From: Mucilaginibacter sp. L3T2-6
Lineage (GTDB): Bacteria > Bacteroidota > Bacteroidia > Sphingobacteriales > Sphingobacteriaceae
Direction of reading: 5' to 3'
DNA length: 64,000 nucleotides
NCBI RefSeq assembly: GCF_030519355.1
Contig: NZ_JAUMKC010000005.1
Coordinates: 124,001-188,000, forward strand
How positions within the stretch are numbered: position 1 is the first letter of the stretch; each line of letters opens with the position of its first letter. The position numbers were made by a program, and so were the translations under genes. Of the stretch, positions 7,827 through 15,264 are shown in pieces. The notes beneath the pieces were generated by a model. The model was not told the origin of the DNA and did not search any database. It worked only from the letters and a program-made list of their open reading frames with translations.

Positions 7827-9851
7827 ATGGATATGGATGCTGTAAAACTGCTGCAGGGCCGTTATTGTAATTCGCTTACCGAATATTCCCGTTTTGTAAC
7901 TCGCGAGGTAAATATTGGCGATGTGCCTATGGGCGGCAATAACCCAATCCGCATCCAAAGCATGACGACCACCGATACCATGGACACCCTTGGCACGGTG
8001 GAACAAACCATCCGGATGGTGAACGCAGGCTGCGAATATGTACGCATTACAGCACCCAGCATAAAGGAAGCACAAAATCTTGCCGAAATAAAAAAGCAGC
8101 TGCGCGCACGCGGTTACACCGTGCCGCTGGTTGCAGACATTCATTTTACGCCCAACGCTGCCGAAGTAGCTGCCCGCATTGTTGAAAAAGTGCGCGTTAA
8201 CCCAGGCAATTATGCCGACAAAAAGCGTTTCGACCAGATTGACTACACAGACGCCGAGTACCAGGGGGAATTGCAGCGTATCTATCAAAAATTTGCACCG
8301 CTGGTAAAAGTCTGCAAGGAGTATGGCACCGCTGTGCGCATTGGCACCAACCACGGTTCGCTGAGCGATCGCATCATGAGCCGTTATGGAGATACCCCGC
8401 AGGGCATGGTGGAAAGCGCGATGGAGTTTATCCGCATTTGCGAGGCACTAAATTATTATAACCTGGTAATCTCCATGAAATCCAGCAATCCGCAGGTAAT
8501 GGTACAAGCCTACCGCCTGCTGGTTGATACAATGGTTGCCGAAGGCATGAACTACCCGCTGCATCTGGGCGTTACAGAAGCCGGCGACGGCGAGGACGGC
8601 CGCATCAAATCAGCCGTGGGTATCGGAACCCTTTTGGAAGACGGCCTGGGCGATACCGTCCGAGTATCACTCACCGAAGAGCCCGAAGCCGAAGCGCCCG
8701 TGGCCATCGCGCTGGTAAACCGTTATACCGAGCGGTTAAAGGCGAAGGGTGAAAGGTTAAAGGTTAAAGAAAACGATGGAAAAAACCTTTCGCCTTTAAC
8801 CTTTAACCTTTTACCTGCTCATAACCCCTACCAATACAAGCGCCGCCACACATTTGAAGCGAATGCTTTCATCGGCGGGCACATGGTGCCCAGGGTGGTG
8901 GTTGATTTATCGGCGAAAAATTTAAAAGACCCCGCTATTTTGAGCGATGCGGGCTACATCTATTCGCCCTTGCTGGATAAATATAACATGGCCGAGCAGT
9001 CGGTGGACTTTGTTTATTTTGCTGATAACCTGCCCTCGTTTAACCTGCCGGGTAACCTCAAGCAGCTTTATAATTATAAAACCTGGCTTACACTGGCCGA
9101 TAAAACCATGTGCCATCCCTTGTTCACCCTGGAAGAGTATGTGCAGGATGCCGACCGGTCATCAGCTTTAAACCTGGTTAAATTAAAGCCTGCCGATATC
9201 GGTTCGGATGCTTTTGGCGCTTTGCCGTTTGATCAGTCTTTAGTATTTGTGCTGGAAACCGATGCCTTGCATGGCATGGCAGACCAACGCGCCTTCTTCT
9301 TTAAAATGGAAGAGCTCGGCTTAGACATACCGGTTATCATCAAACGCAGCTATAGTTTCGGGGCCGCTCAAAAATCAGAACTTAAGACTCAGGACTTACA
9401 ATTATTCGCCTCAACGGACCTTGGCGCACTTTTAGTGGACGGTTTTGGCGATGGGATATGGATCGATGCTCCCGCTATCGACACAAAAACAATCATTTCT
9501 ACATCCTTCGGCATACTGCAGGCTACCCGCTCACGTATTTCCAAAACAGAATATATTTCGTGCCCGAGCTGTGGCCGCACGCTGTTTGATCTGATGGTAA
9601 CCACCCAGATGATCCGCAGCCGCACCAGCCACCTTAAAGGCTTAAAAATCGGCATAATGGGCTGCATTGTAAATGGCCCCGGCGAAATGGCTGACGCTGA
9701 TTATGGCTACGTTGGTTCCGGCACCGATAAGGTTACCCTTTACCGCGGCAAGGAAGCCGTTAAAAAGAACATCAGCTCCGCTAATGCGCTTGATGAATTA
9801 ATAGACATCATTAAGGAAGATGGCAATTGGATTGATCCCGAAAATATTTAG
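7827..9851 (+). CDS. ispG: 4-hydroxy-3-methylbut-2-enyl diphosphate synthase, long form with insert domain
   Basis: 674 residues. It catalyses the penultimate step of the MEP isoprenoid pathway, reducing MEcPP to HMBPP with a [4Fe-4S] cluster. The N-terminal TIM barrel (about residues 20-300) begins VNIGDVPMGGNNPIRIQSM. An insert domain follows, as in plant and Bacteroidota enzymes. The C-terminal cluster domain has C579 and C582 (SCPSCG), C613 (MGCIVNGPGE) and E620. Residues about 305-330 at the barrel/insert junction are encoded by a 22-nt-arm palindromic repeat inserted in frame, giving a basic, low-complexity stretch (RLKAKGERLKVKEN). The alternative start at 7833 is equally possible. Confidence 0.96.
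   Translation: MDMDAVKLLQGRYCNSLTEYSRFVTREVNIGDVPMGGNNPIRIQSMTTTDTMDTLGTVEQTIRMVNAGCEYVRITAPSIKEAQNLAEIKKQLRARGYTVPLVADIHFTPNAAEVAARIVEKVRVNPGNYADKKRFDQIDYTDAEYQGELQRIYQKFAPLVKVCKEYGTAVRIGTNHGSLSDRIMSRYGDTPQGMVESAMEFIRICEALNYYNLVISMKSSNPQVMVQAYRLLVDTMVAEGMNYPLHLGVTEAGDGEDGRIKSAVGIGTLLEDGLGDTVRVSLTEEPEAEAPVAIALVNRYTERLKAKGERLKVKENDGKNLSPLTFNLLPAHNPYQYKRRHTFEANAFIGGHMVPRVVVDLSAKNLKDPAILSDAGYIYSPLLDKYNMAEQSVDFVYFADNLPSFNLPGNLKQLYNYKTWLTLADKTMCHPLFTLEEYVQDADRSSALNLVKLKPADIGSDAFGALPFDQSLVFVLETDALHGMADQRAFFFKMEELGLDIPVIIKRSYSFGAAQKSELKTQDLQLFASTDLGALLVDGFGDGIWIDAPAIDTKTIISTSFGILQATRSRISKTEYISCPSCGRTLFDLMVTTQMIRSRTSHLKGLKIGIMGCIVNGPGEMADADYGYVGSGTDKVTLYRGKEAVKKNISSANALDELIDIIKEDGNWIDPENI
8748..8815. 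repeat. Palindromic repeat inserted in frame inside ispG
   Basis: The arms at 8748-8769 and 8794-8815 (22 nt each, one mismatch) are built from the word AAGGTTA and separated by 24 nt. It has the same architecture as the intergenic word palindromes in this window but is within a coding region, keeps the frame and adds no stop. It encodes the junction between the IspG TIM barrel and the insert domain, where extra loop residues should be tolerated. Confidence 0.85.
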
Positions 9852-9920
9852 TCTAACCCACTCATTATTATTGCATTTATCAATTATTAGTTTTAAAATT
9901 ATCCCTGTAATTTAATTTAC

Positions 9921-11345
9921 ATGAATAAAACAGGGCGTTACTTTTTTACACTGCTGTTGCTGGCTGGTGGCAGCTTTGCTATGGCGCAACCCCATAGCCG
10001 CGGAATGGACTTCGATGACAACGGGTATGAGCAAGTGCCCAAAAAAGCAAAATTAACCAGGGCGCTTGATGTGCTGCCCTCCAAAGCATCCATAAAGCAA
10101 TTTGCGCCATATCCCAAAACGCAGGACCGGTATGGAACCTGCAGTGCATGGGCCAGCGCTTACTGCGGCCGTACGATGGTTGATGCCATAAAGTACAACT
10201 GGACAAACAGGGATTCCATAACCCAACACGCCTATTCTCCTGCGTTCTTATTCCGGCTGCTGCGGCCCAATGACGGGCAATGTACGGGCGGATCGAGCCT
10301 TGGGACAGCGTTCGAACTGATGAAATCAACCGGCAGCATTCATTATACCGACTTGCCGGCGCTCTGCATCGATGCCGTAAACCCGTCGCAAGTGGGTATA
10401 GCCGGCAATTCGAAGCTGAAAGATTATGCACGGCTTTTTGATGTTACATCATCGGCGAGCATCAAAATACAGGCAGTTAAAAAGAGCATATCCGAAAAAA
10501 AACCGGTAGTTATCGGCATGTTGTGCCCCAGCTCATTCGATACGGCCCGCAACTGCTGGATACCCAAAGAACAACCGGGCCGCCAGGGCGGGCATGCCAT
10601 GTGTGTGGTCGGTTACGACGATAATCAGTACGGCGGCGCCTTTGAAATACAGAACAGCTGGGGTACCTGGTGGGGCAATGGCGGATATATATGGATAAGA
10701 TACGATGACTTTTCGCGGTTTGTACAGTATGCGTATGAGTTTGTAGACCTGCCAGATACTGCACCCAATGTGCCTGATTTGTCCGGCGCTATAAAACTGA
10801 CGCTCTCTACCGGTGAACCGATGCCGGCCAACCTGCTGGTATCAACCCGCGGCCTTAAAGTGGTTGCCGCTAAAACTACGCCGCAACCGCTTACCATTTA
10901 TCAAACGGCCAATCCATACACCTCCGGAACCAACTTCAGGATCTATATTTCCAACAATCAGCCTGCGTACGTGTATGCGATCAGTTCTGACTTAACTAAC
11001 CAGGTAACCAAGATTTTCCCTTATGAAGATGGCATCAGCGCTGCGCTTACCTATAAAAAGAACGATGTAGCCATTCCTGACGAAGACCACTTTATTCAGT
11101 TCGATAACCAGCCGGGAAAGGACTTTCTATGCGTGCTGTACAGCAAAAATGCACTCGATATTAATGACATCATCCGCCAGGTAAGCGCGCGTACCGGTAC
11201 CTTTAATGAAAGGGTTTACAGTGTACTTCATGACAGGATCGTCGACCCTCAAAATATTAAATTCAGTAATGACAGCATCGCGTTTGACGGAACCAGCAAC
11301 GGTAAAGATATTGTAGCGATGATGGTGGAGCTAGACCATAAGTAA
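9921..11345 (+). CDS. Secreted papain-like (C1) cysteine protease with C-terminal DUF4384-like domain
   Basis: 474 residues with a signal peptide (residues 1-22, ending AMAQ). The C1 catalytic residues are all present: Q68 and C74 (QDRYGTCSAWA), H225 (GGHAMCVVGYDD) and N245 (IQNSWGTWWGNGG). The C-terminal part from about residue 300 (FRIYISNNQPAYVYAISSD...TKIFPYEDG) resembles DUF4384, a beta domain often found next to caspase-like proteases. No classical inhibitory propeptide is visible. It is followed after 1 bp by a caspase-family gene, so the two are surely co-transcribed. Likely exported to the periplasm or surface; substrate unknown. Confidence 0.88.
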   Translation: MNKTGRYFFTLLLLAGGSFAMAQPHSRGMDFDDNGYEQVPKKAKLTRALDVLPSKASIKQFAPYPKTQDRYGTCSAWASAYCGRTMVDAIKYNWTNRDSITQHAYSPAFLFRLLRPNDGQCTGGSSLGTAFELMKSTGSIHYTDLPALCIDAVNPSQVGIAGNSKLKDYARLFDVTSSASIKIQAVKKSISEKKPVVIGMLCPSSFDTARNCWIPKEQPGRQGGHAMCVVGYDDNQYGGAFEIQNSWGTWWGNGGYIWIRYDDFSRFVQYAYEFVDLPDTAPNVPDLSGAIKLTLSTGEPMPANLLVSTRGLKVVAAKTTPQPLTIYQTANPYTSGTNFRIYISNNQPAYVYAISSDLTNQVTKIFPYEDGISAALTYKKNDVAIPDEDHFIQFDNQPGKDFLCVLYSKNALDINDIIRQVSARTGTFNERVYSVLHDRIVDPQNIKFSNDSIAFDGTSNGKDIVAMMVELDHK

Positions 11346-11346
11346 T

Positions 11347-13614
11347 ATGAGAAAAATATTTACCCGATTTTACCTTGTGTTGTTATTGCTGTGCAGCCTG
11401 GCTCACGCGCAGGGCCTTATCTATTACAATGCCTTCAGCAACGGGGAATCAACCTGGCGTAATTTCGATGATCAGCTGAGCAACGTAAGGATTGAAAACG
11501 GTAAATACTATCTTACCCATAAACAACATATTTCATCTGTTGTTGCGCAGGCGGTTCCTGTCGACTTTAGCAGGAATTTTGCAATACAAACAACCATGTC
11601 GCATGTGGCCGGCGGAACCAATTTCCCGGCAGGCCTCACCTTCTTCGGGCTCGACGCACTAAATACCTACTACTTTTGCATTACCGCCACCGGAAGCTTC
11701 CAGGTAGGGAAATTCGATCACGGCCAAACATCAGCCTTAATTAACTGGACAACCTCGCCCGCTATATTGCAGGGCAATGCACCCAACAAGCTGCGCATAG
11801 AAAAGCTGCAGGACAGGAATAAATTTTATATAAACGGTGTTCAGGTGGCCGAACTGGCGCCGTTGCAACCATTTGGCAATCATTTCGGTCCGGTGGTAAT
11901 GGAGCAGCAAACCGCGGCTTTCGACTATATAAAGCTGGCTTACCTGGCGCCCGCAAATCAGGCCGCTACCAATGTGCCGCCTGTAAGCGCACAGATTGTG
12001 CAGACAGTTTATCATACCGATTTTAATGCGGACGATAACAACCAATGGGTATTGCCGCCCACCGACTCACTAACCACCACCCTAACCGACGGTTATTTTA
12101 AAATGGTGCGCCTGGCAAAGTCGGGGTATAACTTATCGGTTACCGGTGCTAACCTGAAGGTGGACATGCACCGCGATTATTTAATAGAAACCCAGGCTGT
12201 GCATTACTCCGGCGCTCAGAATTATGGGTACGGCCTTTCATTCGCCTGCGATGAGCAGCGCGTTTATCATTTTTGGATAGGCGCAAGCGGGTATTATTAT
12301 ATAGGCTCCGCAAATAAAAATGGCTTTAATACCATATTGACATGGACGCCGTCGGACGTAATCAACAAAGGCGACCTCGCCAGGAACAAGCTGGGCATTC
12401 TGCATAAAAACGGGCAGCTTAATTTCTATATAAACGACCAGTTGGTAACCTCGCACCCGGATATCGAATTCACCGGCTACAGGTTCGGCGTATCTGTGAG
12501 CGCCAACCAGAACATCGGCTTTAACTACCTCACTTTTGGTTACCTGGATAAGCCATCGGCCACACGGGTGGTTGCAACCCAAAATGATGTAACACCGCCG
12601 GAAATATTCATCACCTCGCCCGAAACCACCCGCGGGCTTAAGGTAGTGCAAAGCAGCGATGTATTGCACGTTGCCGGCATAGCTAAAGACCCAAGCGGCA
12701 TTTTCTCGGTTGTGGTAAACGGCATACAGGCAGTGGTTGATAAAAACGGCAGCTTTACGGTCGACGTACCCATGGCGATAGGCGAAAACCCCTTATTGGT
12801 TGTCGCTACGGATAACAACATGAATAAGGGACAGCAGCGCTTTTCGGTAACGCGCAATAATGTTGCTGCCAGCACCGTAGCGGCAGTAACGCAAACCGCC
12901 GCGCAGGGCAAGTTTTACGCACTGCTGATAGGCGTACAGGATTACCGGGACCAATCGATACCAAGCCTTGAAGGCCCGGTGGGCGATGCCACTACACTTT
13001 CGCAGGCGCTCACCAATAACTATACTTTCAATAATGAAACTATTACCTTGCTGAAAAACCCGACACGTGCACAATTTTTTGCAGCGCTCGATGAAATTGC
13101 GGCAAAAGTAAAGCCGGAAGACAACCTGCTGATATTTTATGCAGGCCATGGTTATTACGACGAATCGCATTTGCAGGGTTATTGGTATCCGGCGGATGCC
13201 ATTCGCACCCGGCGCGATACCTGGATATCCAACGCCGACCTGATCGACTATATTACTGCTATCAAATCAAAACACACCCTGCTGATAAGCGACGCCTGCT
13301 TTTCGGGCAGCATATTTAAAACAAGGGCGATAGAAATGGCGCCAAAGGATGTGCAGGAGCTTTATAAACTGCCAAGCCGGAAAGCCATGACCAGCGGCGC
13401 GATGAAAGAAGTGCCCGACAAGAGTGTGTTTATGCAGTACCTTATTAAGCGGCTTAATGAAAACACAGATAAGTTCCTGCCCTCAGAACAATTGTTCGCC
13501 AGCTTTAAGGCGGCGGTAATCAACAATAGTCCCAACGGCCAGGTGCCCCAGTTCGGCGAAATACGCGAAGCCGGTGATGAGGGTGGAGATTTTATTTTTA
13601 TAAAGAAAGACTGA
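11347..13614 (+). CDS. Secreted caspase-family (C14) protease with two beta-sandwich modules and an Ig-like domain
   Basis: 755 residues with a signal peptide (about 1-21). Two related concanavalin/LamG-like modules (about 22-205 and 215-400) look like an internal duplication: each has a YYN/YHTDF start, a ..YYF/YHFW.. strand and a NKLRIEKLQDRNKFYINGV-type segment. An Ig-like domain follows (about 415-510, ITSPE...VNGIQAVVDKNGSFTVDVPM). The caspase-like domain starts at about 520 (KFYALLIGVQDYRD), with catalytic H601 (YAGHGYYDE) and C651 (SDACFSGS). Orthocaspases are usually specific for basic P1 residues; here that is inference. It is in an operon with the C1 protease (1-bp gap). Confidence 0.9.
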   Translation: MRKIFTRFYLVLLLLCSLAHAQGLIYYNAFSNGESTWRNFDDQLSNVRIENGKYYLTHKQHISSVVAQAVPVDFSRNFAIQTTMSHVAGGTNFPAGLTFFGLDALNTYYFCITATGSFQVGKFDHGQTSALINWTTSPAILQGNAPNKLRIEKLQDRNKFYINGVQVAELAPLQPFGNHFGPVVMEQQTAAFDYIKLAYLAPANQAATNVPPVSAQIVQTVYHTDFNADDNNQWVLPPTDSLTTTLTDGYFKMVRLAKSGYNLSVTGANLKVDMHRDYLIETQAVHYSGAQNYGYGLSFACDEQRVYHFWIGASGYYYIGSANKNGFNTILTWTPSDVINKGDLARNKLGILHKNGQLNFYINDQLVTSHPDIEFTGYRFGVSVSANQNIGFNYLTFGYLDKPSATRVVATQNDVTPPEIFITSPETTRGLKVVQSSDVLHVAGIAKDPSGIFSVVVNGIQAVVDKNGSFTVDVPMAIGENPLLVVATDNNMNKGQQRFSVTRNNVAASTVAAVTQTAAQGKFYALLIGVQDYRDQSIPSLEGPVGDATTLSQALTNNYTFNNETITLLKNPTRAQFFAALDEIAAKVKPEDNLLIFYAGHGYYDESHLQGYWYPADAIRTRRDTWISNADLIDYITAIKSKHTLLISDACFSGSIFKTRAIEMAPKDVQELYKLPSRKAMTSGAMKEVPDKSVFMQYLIKRLNENTDKFLPSEQLFASFKAAVINNSPNGQVPQFGEIREAGDEGGDFIFIKKD

Positions 13615-13633
13615 ATTGCGTATGGAATAGTAT

Positions 13634-13708
13634 TTGAAAATTAGCCAATTTGATGATTTGAAAATGATGTGAATCTTCAAATTGGCTAATCATCAAATCT
13701 TCAAATCA
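13634..13708. repeat. Word palindrome between convergent genes, possible bidirectional terminator
   Basis: A perfect 13-bp inverted repeat (TTAGCCAATTTGA at 13641-13653, its complement at 13677-13689) lies within repeated ATTTGAA/GATGATT words. It fills the 90-bp gap between the caspase gene and the convergent GDPD-like gene, and the stop codon of the latter (13706-13708) lies inside its right edge. It could end transcription from both sides; its stems are AT-rich, so this is only possible. Confidence 0.6.
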
Positions 13709-14482
13709 ATACTCCTTCTTATTCAAAAAATCCGCCAGTGCATTAATATGGTCCGTGCCAATAACATCTGCATGAAGTTGGATTAATTTCTTCCAGCAGG
13801 TATTTGTATCGGGGATCGCAAAGAAGCGAATTTTCTTTCCGAGGTTATGCGCGCTGTCGATCAGGCTGGTTATCCGGGCTTCATCCTTTTCGGGTAATTC
13901 GCCGGAGCCGTTCCATTTAGAATACCTGTCGAACGGAAAACTTAACAATCCTATTTTGGTGAACTGCTGTGGTGTAAAGCCATCCATATGGTCTACATCA
14001 AAACTCATCCATGCCGGGTAGTTCAGCATTACCGCGCCCGGAGGAACCTTGCCTGTCATCACAACCGATAACCTGCCTGCGTGGCCTGTGTAATTAAAAT
14101 ATTGGCTGAGGGGTTTTAGTTCTTGTATGACCAGCGGAAGGGTCGTGGCGTAATCGTTTTTTATTTCGATAAGTAACCTTATTCTTCTCGCGGTATCCTG
14201 CTTAAGTTTTTCAACCAGCGGATCGATATACATGTTCTTCAGCGAACGCCCGGGGGTAATTTCTTTCTCCTCATGCGCAACCATCAGTTGCCCGTTTACC
14301 GCAAATACATCTGCTTCTACCGAGCCAAAACCTGCGTTATATGCCCGGTAAAAAGGGACGCTTTGTTTATAATCGTTGTGAGAATGCGCATCGGCAGGGG
14401 TATACATCTTGCCGGGCTTGTTACAGGCACATAAAGCAGCGGTTAAAAATAGCACTAACGGGTTGATGATCTTACTTTTCAT
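13706..14482 (-). CDS. Glycerophosphodiester phosphodiesterase-like lipoprotein
   Basis: 258 residues. The N-terminus is a lipoprotein signal (LFLTAALCAC) with the cysteine near residue 20. The body starts AHSHNDYKQSVPFYRAYNAGFGSVEADVF...LMVAHEEKE, the pattern of the PLC-like phosphodiesterase TIM barrel (HNDY, SVEADVF, AHE), close to the AIM6-type subfamily. The conserved His-Asn and Glu/Asp residues of the active site are there. It would cleave a phosphodiester such as glycerophosphodiesters, from a membrane anchor in the periplasm. Confidence 0.8.
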   Translation of the reverse strand: MKSKIINPLVLFLTAALCACNKPGKMYTPADAHSHNDYKQSVPFYRAYNAGFGSVEADVFAVNGQLMVAHEEKEITPGRSLKNMYIDPLVEKLKQDTARRIRLLIEIKNDYATTLPLVIQELKPLSQYFNYTGHAGRLSVVMTGKVPPGAVMLNYPAWMSFDVDHMDGFTPQQFTKIGLLSFPFDRYSKWNGSGELPEKDEARITSLIDSAHNLGKKIRFFAIPDTNTCWKKLIQLHADVIGTDHINALADFLNKKEY

Positions 14483-14561
14483 ATCTGGTAATTTCCGGCC
14501 TCTGCCAAATTTAGTTTGGAAAACCTCGATTTGGAGGATCTCTTTTAAAATAGCAAGTAAC

Positions 14562-15203
14562 CTATTTTGATCTATAATCTAAAGTGTATTCTTTAACAGC
14601 TAACGTATCGTTTTTGCCAAGCGTTTTAACCCCTTCTGCGTTAAATTCATTGTTGACGGTAGTTTCTTCGCGATATTTTATTGCGTTGGTGACACTGTCC
14701 CGGCGAAGAATGCTAACGTACATGCGGTTAATATGAAACAAAGTCATATCGCCGCTGGCTACAATTACACGGGATGCATAAATATTGCCATTAGGCAAAA
14801 CGGTTGCAGTAGGCTCTTTAAAAAACGGCCAGAATACCACCGCATAATTTGTTGAATCGACAGGGTCTTTATAGGCTCTGAATACGAAATGATCGTTTGT
14901 TTTCACGTAAGTATAAAAATCACCTCCCCATTGAAAAAGGCCATCGGCGCGAAAAGTAACATCATCTTTAATTACCGGCAGATTTTGTAATGCGTCCAGT
15001 CCGGTTGCTGCTTCCGCCCTGCTGACAAGTAAAGAATTTGTTATTTGCCCGTTTCTTGTATAAGCAAATGTTCCTTTTGAGGTTGTGCCTTTGAGGTAAA
15101 GTGTGGTTGATGACCTTTCTGGAGTGCCGCCTTTTTTACAGGATAGTAATGCCATAGCCAAAATTGATACGAAGGTAACGCCTTTGCTGTAAATCTCTCT
15201 CAT
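14562..15203 (-). CDS. Hypothetical lipoprotein
   Basis: 213 residues from the ATG at 15203; the longer frame (to 15293) would run over the end of the GH20 gene and hide the signal. The lipobox is LLSC (residues about 16-19), followed by KKGGTPERSS, a Bacteroidota-type lipoprotein start. The mature part is beta-rich with no family I recognise: RADGLFQWGGDFYTYVKTND, KDPVDSTNYAVVFWPFF. The last 50 residues are charged. It follows the GH20 gene on the same strand by 61 bp, so it may be in the same transcript. Confidence 0.7.
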   Translation of the reverse strand: MREIYSKGVTFVSILAMALLSCKKGGTPERSSTTLYLKGTTSKGTFAYTRNGQITNSLLVSRAEAATGLDALQNLPVIKDDVTFRADGLFQWGGDFYTYVKTNDHFVFRAYKDPVDSTNYAVVFWPFFKEPTATVLPNGNIYASRVIVASGDMTLFHINRMYVSILRRDSVTNAIKYREETTVNNEFNAEGVKTLGKNDTLAVKEYTLDYRSK

Positions 15204-15264
15204 TGATAAAATTTTCGCAAAAATAAAAAAATTTAACCCCAACAAGCGTTCGTGAAAAAATGTT

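Noticed and set aside
13615..13705. Strong rho-independent terminator between caspase and GDPD-like genes
   Set aside because: The inverted repeat is AT-rich and lacks a clean U-tract; kept as a repeat with possible terminator role only.
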